Shown one piece after another: positions 1-13,404 of a stretch of 64,000 nt of DNA. Made by a program: the position numbers and the translations under genes. Each line of letters begins with the position of its first letter. The stretch's first letter is position 1. Source of the DNA: Sambucus nigra (lineage: Eukaryota > Streptophyta > Magnoliopsida > Dipsacales > Adoxaceae); contig OX422211.1 of the NCBI GenBank assembly GCA_949130495.1, positions 532,924,017-532,988,016 of the forward strand, given 5' to 3'. The notes under the pieces are model-generated. The model ran no database searches, had not been told where the DNA came from, and saw only the letters and a list, made by a program, of their open reading frames with translations.

Positions 1-3000
1 ACCTCCCACGGGACCAATATAACTCGTAGGAACTGAACCCGCAGCCGCGGGACTCCTGGTATGAGAATACGATGATAATTTGTATATTTCTAGACTTAGG
101 TTTAAAAACATGGCGTTAGAGGCTGAGAACTCGAAACAGTCCCTGAACGTCCCCGTGGGTGGCACCAACACCTCCCACGGGACCGATGTAACTCATAGGA
201 ACTGTCCCCGCAGCTGCGGGACTCCTGGTTTGAGAATAGGACGGTAATTTGCATATTTCTAGACTTAGACTTTAAAACATGGCGTTAGAGGGTGAAAACT
301 CGAAACAGCCCCCGAACGGTGGGAGGCACCAAGTCCTCCCACGGGACCAATGTAACTCGTAGGAACTGTTCCTGCAGTCGTAGGACTCCCGATTTGAGAA
401 TACGACGGTAATTTACATATTTCTAGACTTAGTCTTAAAAACATGCCAATAGAGGATGAGAACTCGAAACAGCCCCCGAACGGCTCCGTGGGTGGCACCA
501 ACACCTCCCACGGGCCCAATGTAACTCGTAGAAACTGACCCCGCAGCAGCGGGTCTCCCGGTTTGAGAGTACGACGGTAAATTGCATATTTCTAGACATA
601 GGCTTAAAAATATGGCGTCAGAGGGTGAGAACAAGAAATAGCCCCCGAACGTCCCCGTGGATGGCAGCAACACCTCCCACGGGACCAATGTGACTCGTAG
701 GAACTGACCCCGCAGCCGCAGGTCTCCCTGTTTGAGAATACGACGGTAATTTGCATATTTCTAGACTTAGGCTTAAAAACATGGCGATAGAGGGTGAAAA
801 CTCGAAACAACCCCCTAACGGCCCCGTGGGTGGCACCAACACCTCCCACGGGACCAATGTAACTCGTAGGAACTGACCCCGCAACCGCGGGTCTCCTGGT
901 TTGAGAATACGACGGTAATTTGCATATTTCTAGACTTAGGCTTAAAAACATGGCGTTAGAGGGTGAAAACTCGAAACAGCCCTCTAATGTCCCCGTGGGT
1001 GGCACCAGCACCTCCCACGGGACCAATATAACTCGTAGGAACTGAACCCGCAGCCGCGGGACTCCCGGTATGAGAATACGACGATAATTTGCATATTTCT
1101 ATACTTAGGCTTAAAAACATGGCGTTAGAGGCTGAGAACTCGAAACAGTCCCTGAACGTCCCCGTGGGTGGCACCAACACCTCCCACGGGACCAATGTAA
1201 CTCATAGGAACTTTCCCCGCAGCCGCGGGACTCCCGGTTTGAGAATACGATGGTAATTTGCATATTTCTAGACTTAGACTTAGAAACATGGCGTTAGAGG
1301 GTGAAAACTCGAAAAAGCCCCCGAACGGTGGGTGGCACCAAGTCCTCCCACGGGACCAATGTAACTCGTAGGAACTATTCCCGCAGCCGCAGGACTCCCG
1401 ATTTGAGAATACGACGATAATTTGCATACTTCTAGACTTAGGCTTAAAAACATGGCGTTAAAGGGTGAGAATTTGAAACAGCCCCCGAACGTCCCCGTGG
1501 GTGGCACGAGCACCTCCCACGGGACCAATGTAACTCGTAGGAACTGACCCCAGAGCCGCGGGTCTCCCGATTTGAGAGTACTACCGTAATTTGCATATTT
1601 CTTGACTTAGGCTTAAAAACATGGCGTTAGAGGGTGAGAACAAGAAAAATCACCCGAACGTCCCCGTGGGTGGCAGCAACACCTCCCACAGGACCAATGT
1701 GACTCGTAGGAACTGACCCCGCATCCGCGGGTCTCCCGGTTTGAGAATACAATGATAATTTGTATATTTCTAGACTTAGGCTTAAAAACATGGCGTTAGA
1801 GGGTGAAAACTCGAAACAAACCTCTAATGTCCCCGTGGCTGGCACCAACACCTCCCACGGGACCAATGTAACTCGTAGGAACTGACCCCGCAGTCGCGGG
1901 ACCCCCGGTTTGAGAATACGACGGTAATTTGCATATTTCTAGACTTAGGCTTAAAAACGTGGCGTTAGAGGGTGAGAACAAGAAATAGGCCCCGAACGGC
2001 CCCGTGGGTGGCAGCAACACCTCCCACGGGACCAACGTGAGTCGTACGAACTGACCCCGCAGACGCGGGTCTCCCGGTTTGAGAGTACGACGGAAATTTA
2101 CATATTTCTAGACTTAGGCTTAAAAACATGGCGTTAGAGGGTGAGACAAGAAAAAGCCCCCGAACGTCCCCGTGGGTGGTCGCAACACCTCCCACGGGAC
2201 CAATGTGACTTGTAGGAACTGACCCCACAGCCGCGGGTCTCCCGGTTTTAGAATACAACGGTAATTTGCATATTTCTAGACTTAGGCTAAAAAACATGGC
2301 GTTAGAGGGTGAAAACTCGAAACAGCCATCTAACGTCCCCGTGGGTGGCACGAACACCTCCCACGGGACCAATGTAACTCGTAGGAACTGACCCCGTAGC
2401 CGCCGGACTCCCGGTTTGAGAATACGACGATAATTTGCATATTTCTATACTTAGGCTTAAAAATATGATGTTAGAGGGTGAAAACTCGAAACAGCCCCCC
2501 AACCTCCCCGTGGGTGGCACCAACACCTCCCACGGGACCAATGTAAGTCGTTGGAACTGTCCCCGCAGCCGCGGGACTCCAGGTTTGAGAATACAAAGGT
2601 AATTTTCATATTTCCAAACTTAAGCAAAACTTGGCGTTAGAGGGTGAAAACTCGGAACACCCATCGAACGACCACGTGGGTGGCACCAACACCTCCCACG
2701 GAACCAATGTAACTCATAGGAACTGACCCCGCAGCTGCGGGACTCCCGGTATGAGAATACGATAATTTGCATATTAAAAGATTTAGGCTTAAAAACATGG
2801 TGTTAGAGGGTGAGAACAAGAAACAACCCCCAAACGTCCCCGTGGGTTGCAGCAACACCTCCCATAGGACCAATGTGACTCGTAGGAACTGACCCCGCAG
2901 CCGCGGGTCTCCCGGTTTGAGAATACGACGGTAATTTGCATATTTCTATACTTAGGCTTAAAAACATGGTGTTAGAGGGTGAAAACTCAAAACAGCCCTC

Positions 3001-3511
3001 TAACGTCCCCGTGCGTGGTACGAACACCTCCCACGGGACCAATGTAACTTGTAGGAACTGAACCCGCAGCCGCGGAATTCCCGGTTTGGGAATACGATGA
3101 TAATTTGCATATTTCAAGACTTAGGCTTAAAAACATGGCGTTAGAGGGTGAAAACACGAAACAGCCACCGAACGTCCCCGTGGGTGGCACCAACACCTCC
3201 CATGGGACCAATAAAAGTCGTAGAAACTGTCCCCGCAGCTGCGGGACTCCTTGTTTGAGAATACGAAGGTAATTTGCATATTTCTAGACTTAGGCAAAAC
3301 TTGGCGTTGGAGGGTGAAAACTCAAAACACCCTCGGAACGTCCCCGTGGGTGGCATCAACACCTCCCACGGGACCAATGTAACTCGTAGGAACTGACCCC
3401 AAAGTCGCGGGACTCCCGGTTTGAGAATACGACGGTAATTTGCATATTTCTAGACTTAGGCTTAAAAACATGGCGTTAGAGGGTGAGAACAAGAAACAGC
3501 CCCCGAACGCC

Positions 3512-3541
3512 CCCGTGGGTGGCAGCAACACCTCCCACGGG
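3512..3541. other. Inverted repeat 1 of the monomer (hairpin-capable)
   Basis: CCCGTGGGTGG and CCTCCCACGGG face each other across an 8-nt loop. The outer 8 bp pair perfectly and one mismatch interrupts an 11-bp stem. The same dyad sits in nearly every monomer of the array. Both arms contain a CpG, and common variants read CCCATGGG on one or both arms. At about 24366 both arms have changed and still pair, but independent CpG decay can explain this as easily as selection for pairing. Confidence 0.8.
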
Positions 3542-3563
3542 ACCAATGTGACTCGTAGGAACT

Positions 3564-3582
3564 GACCCCGCAGCCGCGGGTC
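3564..3582. other. Inverted repeat 2 of the monomer (hairpin-capable)
   Basis: GACCCCGC and GCGGGTC surround the 4-nt loop AGCC, giving a short GC-rich stem with one bulged C. The core includes CCGCGG. Across monomers the left flank is mainly GACC with right flank GTC, or GTCC/GTTC with right flank GAC, so the outer pair switches between A-T and T-A. This dyad begins 22 bp after dyad 1 ends. Confidence 0.75.
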
Positions 3583-6500
3583 TCCCGGTTTTAGAATACG
3601 ACGGTAATTTGCATATTTCTAGACTTAGGCTTAAAAACATGGCGTAAAAGGATTAAAACTCGAAACAGCCCTCTAACGGCTCCGTGGGTGGCACCAACAC
3701 TTCCCACGGGACCAATGTAACTCGTAGGAACTGATCCCGCAGCCACGGGACTCCCAGTTTGAGAATACGATGATAATTTGCATATTTCTAGACTTAGGCT
3801 TAAAAACATGGCGTTAGAGGGTGAAAACTCGAAATAGTCCCCGAACGTCCCCGTGGGTGGCACCAACTCCTCCCACGGGACCAATGTAACTGGTACGAAC
3901 TGTTCCCGCAGCCGCAGGACTCCCAGTTTGAGAATACAATGATAATTTGCATATTTCTAGACTTAGGCTTAAAAACATGGCGTTAGAGGGTGAGAACTCG
4001 AAACAGCCCCCGAACGTCCCCATGGGTGGCACCAACACCTCCCACGGGACCAATGTAACTCGTAGGAACTGACCCCGCAGCCGCGGGTCTCCCGGTTTGA
4101 GAGTACGACAGTAATTTAAATATTTCTAGACTTAGGCTTAAAAACATGGCGTTAGAGGGTGAGACAAGAAACAGCCCCCGAACGTCCCCGTGGGTGGCAA
4201 CAACAACTCCCACGGGACCAATGTGACTTCTAGGAACTGACCCCGCAGCCGCGGGTCTCCCAATTTGAGAATACGACGGTAATTTACATATTTCTAGACT
4301 TAGGCTTAAAAACATGGCGTTAGAGGGTGAAAACTCGAAATAGCCCTCTAACGTCCTCGTGGGTGGCACGAACACCTCCCACGGGACCAATGTAACTCGT
4401 AGGAATTGACCCCGTAGCCGCGGGACTCCAGGTTTGAGAATACGAAGGTAATTTGCATATTTCTAAACTTAGGCTTAAAAACATGACGTTAGAGGGTGAA
4501 AACTCGAAACTGCCCCCGAACGGCCCCATGGGTGGCACCAACACCTCCCACGGAACCAATGTAACTCGTAGGAACTGACCCCGCAGCTGCGGGACTCCCG
4601 GTATGAGAATACGATAATTTGCATATTTCTAGATTTAGGCTTAAAAACATGGCGTTAGAGGGTGAGAACTCGAAACCGCCCCCGAACGTCCCCGTGGGTG
4701 GCACCAACACCTCCCGCGGGACCAATGTAACTCGTACGAACTGAACCCACAGCCGCGGGTCTCCCGGTTTGAGAATACGACGTTAATTTACATATTTCTA
4801 GACTTAGCCTTAAAAACATGGAGTTCGAGGGTGAGAACTCGAAACAGCCCCCGAACGGCCCCATGGGTGGCACCAACTCCTCCCACGGGACCAATGTAAC
4901 TCATAGGAACTGTTCCCGCAGCCGCGGGACTCTCGGTTTGAGAATACGACGGTAATTTACATATTTCTAGACTTAGGCTTAAAGACATGGCGTTAGAGGG
5001 TGAAAACTCGTAACAGCCCCCGAACGGCCCCGTGGGTGGCACCAACACCTCCCACGGAACCAATGTAACTCGTAGGAACTGACCCCGCAGCCGCGGGTCT
5101 CCCGGTTTGAGAGGAAGACGATAATTTGCATATTTCTAGACTTAGGCTTAAAAACATGGCATTAGAGGGTGAGACAAGAAACAGCCTCCGAACGTCCCCG
5201 TGGGTGGCACCAACACCTCCCACAAGACCAATGTAACTCGTAGGAACTGATCCCGCAGCTACGGGACTCCCGGTTTGAGAATACGTTGATAATTTGCGTA
5301 TTTCTATACTTAGGCTTAAAAACATGGCGTTAGAGGGTGAAAACTCGAAATAGCCCCCGAACGTCCCCGTGGGTGGCACCAACTCCTCCCACGGGACCAA
5401 TGTAACTGGTACGAACTGTTCCCGCAGCCGCGGGACTCCCGATTTGAGAATACGATGATAATTTGCATATTTCTAGACTTAGGCTTAAAAATAAGGCGTT
5501 AGAGGGTGAGAACTCGAAACAGCCCCCGAACGTCCCCATGGGTGGCACCAACACCTCCCACGGGACCAATGTAACTCGTAGGAACTGACCCCGCAACCGC
5601 GGGTCTCCTGGTTTGAGAGTACGACAGTAATTTAAATATTTCTAGACTTTGGCTTAAAAACATGGCGTTAGAGGGTGAGACAAGAAACAGCCCCCGAATG
5701 TCCCCGTGGGTGGCAGCAACTACTCCCACGGGACCAATGTGACTTCTAGGAACTGACCCCGCAGCCGCGGGTCTCCTAATTTGAGAATACGACGGTAATT
5801 TGCATATTTCTAGACTTAGGCTTAAAAACATGGCGTTAGAGGGTGAAAACTCGAAATAGCCCTCTAATGTCCTCGTGGGTGGCCCCAACACCTCCCACGG
5901 GACCAATATAACTCGTAGGAATTGAACCCGCAGCCGCGGGACTCCCGGTATGAGAATACGATGATAATTTGCATATTTCTAGACTTAGACTTAAAAACAT
6001 GGCGTTAGAGGTTGAGAACTCGAAACAGTAACTGAACGTCCCTGTGGGTGGCACCAACACCTCCCACGGGACCAATGTAACTCGTAGAAACTGTCCCCGC
6101 AGTCGCGGGACTCCCGGTTTGAGAATACGACAATAAATTGCATATTTCTAGACTTAGACTTAAAAACAAGGCGTAAAAGGGTGAAAACTCGAAATATCCC
6201 ACGAACGACCCAGTGGGTGGCACCATGTCCTCCCACGGGACCAATGTAACTCGTAGGAACTGTTCCCGCAGCCGCAGGACTCCCGGTTTGAGAATAGGAT
6301 GATAATTTGCATATTTCTAGACTTAGGCTTAAAAACATGGCGATAGAGGGTGAGAACTCAAAACAGCCCCCGAACGGCCCCGTGGGTGGCACCAACTCCT
6401 CCCACGGGACCAATGTAACTCGAACGAACTGTTCCCGCAGTCGCGGGACTCCCGGTTTGAGAATACGACGATAATTTGCGTATTTCTAGACTTAGGCTTA

Positions 6501-7094
6501 AAAACATGGCATTAGAGGGTGAGAACTTGTAACAGCCCCCGAACATCCCCGTGGGTGGCACCAACACCTCCCACGGGACCAATGTAACTCGTAGGAACTG
6601 ACCCCGCAGACGTGGGTCTCCCGGTTTGAGAGTACGATGATAATTTGCATATTTCTAGACTTAGGCTTAAAAACATGGCGTTAGAGGGTGAAAACAAGAA
6701 ACAGCCCCCGAACGGCCCCGTGGGTGGCAGCAACACCTCCCACGAGACCAATGTAACTCGTAGGAACTGACCCCGCAGCCGCGGGTCTCCCGGTTTGAGA
6801 ATACGACGGTAATTTTCATATTTCTAGACTTAGGCTTAAAAACATGGCGTTAGAGGGTGAGAACTCGTAACAGCCCCCGAACGTCCCGTGGGTGGCACCA
6901 ACACCTCCCACGGGACCAATGTAACTCGTACGAACTGACCCCGCAGCCGCGGGTCTCCCGGTTTGAGAGTACGACGGTAATTTGCATATTTCTAGACTTA
7001 GGCTTAAAAACATGGTGTTAGAGGGTGAGAACAAGAAACAACCCCCGAACGCCCCCGTGGGTGGCAGCAACACCTCCCACGGGACCAATGTGAC

Positions 7095-10000
7095 TCGTAG
7101 GAACTGACCCCGCAGCCGCGGGTCTCCCGGTTTGAGAATCGACGGTAATTTGCATATTTCTATACTTAGGCTTAAAAACATGGTGTTAGAGGGTGAAAAC
7201 TCAAAACAGCCCTCTAACGTCCCCGTGCGTGGTACGAACACCTCCCACGGGACCAATGTAACTTGTAGGAACTGAACCCGCAGCCGCGGAATTCCAGGTT
7301 TGGGAATACGATGATAATTTGCATATTTCAAGACTTAGGCTTAAAAACATGGCGTTAGAGGGTGAAAACACGAAACAGCCACCGAACGTCCCCGTGGGTG
7401 GCACCAACACCTCCCATGGGACCAATAAAAGTCGTAGAAACTGTCCCCGCAGCTGCGGGACTCCTTGTTTGAGAATACGAAGGTAATTTGCATATTTCTA
7501 GACTTAGGCAAAACTTGGCGTTGGAGGGTGAAAACTCGAAACACCCTCCGAACGTCCCCGTGGGTGGCATCAACACCTCCCACGGGACCAATGTAACTCG
7601 TAGGAACTGACCCCAAAGTCGCGGGACTCCCGGTTTGAGAATACGACGGTAATTTGCATATTTCTAGACTTAGGCTTAAAAACATGGCGTTAGAGGGTGA
7701 GAACAAGAAACAGCCCCCGAACGCCCCCGTGGGTGGCAGCAACACCTCCCACGGGACCAATGTGACTCGTAGGAACTGACCCCGCAGCCGCGGGTCTCCC
7801 GGTTTTAGAATACGACGGTAATTTGCATATTTCTAGACTTAGGCTTAAAAACATGGCGTAAAAGGATTAAAACTCGAAACAGCCCTCTAACGGCTCCGTG
7901 GGTGGCACCAACACTTCCCACGGGACCAATGTAACTCGTAGGAACTGATCCCGCAGCCACGGGACTCCCAGTTTGAGAATACGATGATAATTTGCATATT
8001 TCTAGACTTAGGCTTAAAAACATGGCGTTAGAGGGTGAAAACTCGAAATAGCCCCCGAACGTCCCCGTGGGTGGCACCAACTCCTCCCACGGGACCAATG
8101 TAACTGGTACGAACTGTTCCCGCAGCCGCGGGACTCCCAGTTTGAGAATAAAATGATAATTTGCATATTTCTAGACTTAGGCTTAAAAACATGGCGTTAG
8201 AGGGTGAGAACTCGAAACAGCCCCCGAACGTCCCCATGGGTGGCACCAACACCTCCCACGGGACCAATGTAACTCGTAGGAACTGACCCCGAAGCCGCGG
8301 GTCTCCCGGTTTGAGAGTACGACAGTAATTTAAATATTTCTAGACTTAGGCTTAAAAACATGGCGTTAGAGGGTGAGACAAGAAACAGCCCCCGAACGTC
8401 CCCGTGGGTGGCAACAACAACTCCCACGGGACCAATGTGACTTCTAGGAACTGACCCCGCAGCCGCGGGTCTCCCAATTTGAGAATACGACGGTAATTTA
8501 CATATTTCTAGACTTAGGCTTAAAAACATGGCGTTAGAGGGTGAAAACTCGAAATAGCCCTCTAACGTCCTCGTGGGTGGCACGAACACCTCCCACGGGA
8601 CCAATGTAACTCGTAGGAATTGACCCCGTAGCCACGGGAATCCCAGTTTGAGAATACGATGATAATTTACATATTTCTAGACTTAGGCTTAAAAACATGG
8701 CGTTAGATGGTGAAAACTCGAAACAGCCCCCGAACGTCCCCGTGGGTGGCACCAACACCTCCCACTGGACCAATGTAAGTCGTAGGAACTGTCCCCGCAG
8801 CCGCGGGACTCCAGGTTTGAGAATACGAAGGTAATTTGCATATTTCTAAACTTAGGCTTAAAAACATGACGTTAGAGGGTGAAAACTCGAAACTGCCCCC
8901 GAACGGCCCCATGGGTGGCACCAACACCTCCCACGGAACCAATGTAACTCGTAGGAACTGACCCCGCAGCTGCGGGACTCCCGGTATGAGAATACGATAA
9001 TTTGCATATTTCTAGATTTAGGCTTAAAAACATGGCGTTAGAGGGTGAGAACTCGAAACCGCCCCCGAACGTCCCCGTGGGTGGCACCAACACCTCCCGC
9101 GGGACCAATGTAACTCGTACGAACTGAACCCACAGCCGCGGGTCTACCGGTTTGAGAATACGACGTTAATTTACATATTTCTAGACTTAGCCTTAAAAAC
9201 ATGGAGTTAGAGGGTGAGAACTCGAAACAGCCCCCGAACGGCCCCATGGGTGGCACCAACTCCTCCCACGGGACCAATGTAACTCATAGGAACTGTTCCC
9301 GCAGCCGCGGGACTCTCGGTTTGAGAATACGACGGTAATTTACATATTTCTAGACTTAGGCTTAAAGACATGGCGTTAGAGGGTGAAAACTCGTAACAGC
9401 CCCCGAACGGCCCCGTGGGTGGCACCAACACCTCCCACGGAACCAATGTAACTCGTAGGAACTGACCCCGCAGCCGCGGGTCTCCCGGTTTGAGAGGAAG
9501 ATGATAATTTGCATATTTCTAGACTTAGGCTTAAAAACATGGCATTAGAGGGTGAGACAAGAAACAGCCTCCGAACGTCCCCGTGGGTGGCACCAACACC
9601 TCCCACAAGACCAATGTAACTCGTAGGAACTGATCCCGCAGCTACGGGACTCCCGGTTTGAGAATACGTTGATAATTTGCGTATTTCTATACTTAGGCTT
9701 AAAAACATGGCGTTAGAGGGTCAAAACTCGAAATAGCCCCCGAACGTCCCCGTGGGTGGCACCAACTCCTCCCACGGGACCAATGTAACTGGTACGAACT
9801 GTTCCCGCAGCCGCGGGACTCCCGATTTGAGAATACGATGATAATTTGCATATTTCTAGACTTAGGCTTAAAAATAAGGCGTTAGAGGGTGAGAACTCGA
9901 AACAGCCCCCGAACGTCCCCATGGGTGGCACCAACACCTCCCACGGGACCAATGTAACTCGTAGGAACTGACCCCGCAACCGCGGGTCTCCTGGTTTGAG

Positions 10001-10680
10001 AGTACGACAGTAATTTAAATATTTCTAGACTTTGGCTTAAAAACATGGCGTTAGAGGGTGAGACAAGAAACAGCCCCCGAATGTCCCCGTGGGTGGCAGC
10101 AACTACTCCCACGGGACCAATGTGACTTCTAGGAACTGACCCCGCAGCCGCGGGTCTCCTAATTTGAGAATACGACGGTAATTTGCATATTTCTAGACTT
10201 AGGCTTAAAAACATGGCGTTAGAGGGTGAAAACTCGAAATAGCCCTCTAATGTCCTCGTGGGTGGCCCCAAGACCTCCCACGGGACCAATATAACTCGTA
10301 GGAATTGAACCCGCAGCCGCGGGACTCCCGGTATGAGAATACGATGATAATTTGCATATTTCTAGACTTAGACTTAAAAACATGGCGTTAGAGGTTGAGA
10401 ACTCGAAACAGTAACTGAACGTCCCTGTGGGTGGCACCAACACCTCCCACGGGACCAATGTAACTCGTAGAAACTGTCCCCGCAGTCGCGGGACTCCTGG
10501 TTTGAGAATATGACAATAAATTGCATATTTCTAGACTTAGACTTAAAAACAAGGCGTAAAAGGGTGAAAACTCGAAATATCCCACGAACGACCCAGTGGG
10601 TGGCACCATGTCCTCCCACGGGACCAATGTAACTCGTAGGAACTGTTCCCGCAGCCGCAGGACTCCCGGTTTGAGAATAC
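7095..10680. repeat. Satellite duplication block A, copy 2
   Basis: This is the partner of 2880-6300, with one extra monomer at about 8620-8790. Shared private variants include the GGATTAAAACTCG monomer (3652 and 7863), a GAGGAAGACG monomer (5110 and 9493) and the CCAGTGGGTGG monomer (6209 and 10592). Confidence 0.85.
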
Positions 10681-11016
10681 AATGATAATTTGCATATATC
10701 TAGACTTAGGCTTAAAAATATGGCGATAGAGGGTGAGAATTCGAAACAACCCCCGAACGTCCCCGTAAGTGGCACCAACACCTCCCACGGGACCAATGTA
10801 ACTCGTAGGAACTGACCCCAGAGCCGTGGGTCTCCCGATTAGAGAGTACGACGATAATTTGCGTATTTCTTGACTTAGGCTTAAAAACATGGCGTTAGAG
10901 GGTGAGAATAAGAAACAGCCCCCGAACATCCCCGTGGGTGGCAGCAACACCTCCCACGGGACGAATGTGACTCGTAGGAGCAGAGCCCGCAGCCGCGGGA
11001 CTCCCGGTTTGAGAAT
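9835..11016. repeat. 1182-bp tandem duplication (block B), copy 1
   Basis: This seven-monomer unit is followed directly by its copy at 11017-12198. Every stretch I compared between the two is identical, including private variants such as TTTAAATATTTCTAGACTTT and the GGCCCCAAGACC monomer. The crossover lies within homologous monomer sequence, as expected for unequal exchange. Confidence 0.9.
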
Positions 11017-12198
11017 ACGATGATAATTTGCATATTTCTAGACTTAGGCTTAAAAATAAGGCGTTAGAGGGTGAGAACTCGAAACAGCCCCCGAACGTCC
11101 CCATGGGTGGCACCAACACCTCCCACGGGACCAATGTAACTCGTAGGAACTGACCCCGCAACCGCGGGTCTCCTGGTTTGAGAGTACGACAGTAATTTAA
11201 ATATTTCTAGACTTTGGCTTAAAAACATGGCGTTAGAGGGTGAGACAAGAAACAGCCCCCGAATGTCCCCGTGGGTGGCAGCAACTACTCCCACGGGACC
11301 AATGTGACTTCTAGGAACTGACCCCGCAGCCGCGGGTCTCCTAATTTGAGAATACGACGGTAATTTGCATATTTCTAGACTTAGGCTTAAAAACATGGCG
11401 TTAGAGGGTGAAAACTCGAAATAGCCCTCTAATGTCCTCGTGGGTGGCCCCAAGACCTCCCACGGGACCAATATAACTCGTAGGAATTGAACCCGCAGCC
11501 GCGGGACTCCCGGTATGAGAATACGATGATAATTTGCATATTTCTAGACTTAGACTTAAAAACATGGCGTTAGAGGTTGAGAACTCGAAACAGTAACTGA
11601 ACGTCCCTGTGGGTGGCACCAACACCTCCCACGGGACCAATGTAACTCGTAGAAACTGTCCCCGCAGTCGCGGGACTCCTGGTTTGAGAATATGACAATA
11701 AATTGCATATTTCTAGACTTAGACTTAAAAACAAGGCGTAAAAGGGTGAAAACTCGAAATATCCCACGAACGACCCAGTGGGTGGCACCATGTCCTCCCA
11801 CGGGACCAATGTAACTCGTAGGAACTGTTCCCGCAGCCGCAGGACTCCCGGTTTGAGAATACAATGATAATTTGCATATATCTAGACTTAGGCTTAAAAA
11901 TATGGCGATAGAGGGTGAGAATTCGAAACAACCCCCGAACGTCCCCGTAAGTGGCACCAACACCTCCCACGGGACCAATGTAACTCGTAGGAACTGACCC
12001 CAGAGCCGTGGGTCTCCCGATTAGAGAGTACGACGATAATTTGCGTATTTCTTGACTTAGGCTTAAAAACATGGCGTTAGAGGGTGAGAATAAGAAACAG
12101 CCCCCGAACATCCCCGTGGGTGGCAGCAACACCTCCCACGGGACGAATGTGACTCGTAGGAGCAGAGCCCGCAGCCGCGGGACTCCCGGTTTGAGAAT
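11017..12198. repeat. 1182-bp tandem duplication (block B), copy 2
   Basis: This is a copy of 9835-11016. It diverges from the continuation of copy 1 at about 12236, where this copy reads AAAAACATGG and copy 1's equivalent reads AAAAATAAGG. Confidence 0.9.
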
Positions 12199-13404
12199 AC
12201 GATGATAATTTGCATATTTCTAGACTTAGGCTTAAAAACATGGCGTTAGAGGGTGAAAACTCAAAACAGCCCCCGAACGGCCCCGTGGGTGGCACCAACT
12301 CCTCCCACGAGACCAATGTAACTCGAACGAACTGTTCCCGCAGTCGCGGGACTCCCGGTTTGAGAATACGACGATAATTTTCATATTTCTAGACTTAGGC
12401 TTAAAAACATGGCGTTAGAGGGTGAGAACTCGTAACAGCCCCCGAACGTCCCCGTGGGTGGCACCAACACCTCCCACGGGACCAATGTAACTCGTAGGAA
12501 CTGACCCCGCAGACGTGGGTCTCCCGGTTTGAGAGTACGACGGTAATTTGCATGTTTCTAGACTTAGGCTTAAAAATATGGGGTTAGAGGGTGAGACAAG
12601 AAACAGCCCCCGGAGGTCCCCATCGGTGGCATCAACACCTCCCATGGGACCAATGTGACTTGTAGGAACTGACCCCGCAGCCGCAGGTCTCCCGGTTTGA
12701 GAGTACGACGGTAATTTGCATATTTCTAGACTTAGGCTTAAAAACTTGGCGTTAGAGGGTGAGATAAGAAACAGCCCCGAACGTCCCCATGGGTGGCAGC
12801 AACACCTCCCACGGGACCAATGTGACTTGTAGGAACTGACCCTGCAGCCGCGGGTCTCCCGGTTTGAGAATACAACGGTAATTTGCATATTTCTAGACTT
12901 AGGCTTAAAAACATGGCGTTTGAGGGTGAAAACTCGAAACATTCCTCTAACGTCCGCGTGGGTGGCACGAACACCTCCCACGGGACCAATGTAACTCGTA
13001 GGAATTGACCCCGCAGCCGCGGGACTCCCGGTTTGAGAATACGACGATAATTTGCATATTTCTAGACTTAGGCTTAAAAACATGGCGTTAGAGGGTGAAA
13101 ACTCGAAACAGCCCCCGAACGTCCCCATGGGTGGCACCAACACCTCCCACGGAACCAATGTAAGTCGTAGGAACTGTCCCCATAGCCGGAGGACTCCGGG
13201 TTTGAGAATACGAAGGTAATTTGCATATTTCTAAACTTAGGCAAAACTTGGCGTTACAGGGTGAAAACTCGAAACCGCCCCCGAACGGCCCCGTGGGTGG
13301 CACCAACACCTCCCACGGAACCAATGTAACTCGTAGGAACAGACCCCGCAGCCGCGGGACTCCCGGTATGAGAATACGATAATTTGCATATTTCTAGATT
13401 TAGG
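11555..13404. repeat. 1850-bp tandem duplication (block C), copy 1
   Basis: These eleven monomers are repeated at 13405-15254 with scattered substitutions, so the event looks older than block B, which overlaps it. Shared markers are the CAGTAACTGAACG monomer (11592 and 13442), the GACTCGTAGGAGCAGAGCCC monomer (12150 and 14005) and the GGAGGTCCCCATCGG monomer (12612 and 14462). Confidence 0.85.

Larger units (their letters stand above)
3420..3588 (+). repeat. Representative 169-bp satellite monomer
   Basis: This unit is close to the apparent consensus and is exactly 169 bp to the equivalent base of the next monomer. The AT-rich half (about 3420-3475) includes TTTGCATATTTCTAGACTTA. The GC-rich half (about 3495-3588) includes both inverted repeats and a CCGCGG hexamer (a SacII-type site) at 3575-3580. 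The CpG and CHG content of the GC-rich half makes each unit a dense methylation target in a plant (inference). Confidence 0.85.
2880..6300. repeat. Satellite duplication block A, copy 1
   Basis: About 20 monomers here match 7095-10680 nearly base for base. The offset is 4214 bp up to about 4420 and 4383 bp after that, so copy 2 has one extra 169-bp monomer near 8620-8790, or copy 1 lost one. A one-base difference at the left end (GAATACGACGG at about 2920, GAATCGACGG at about 7136) changes the offset from 4215 to 4214. Boundaries are by eye to within about 50 bp. Confidence 0.85.
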
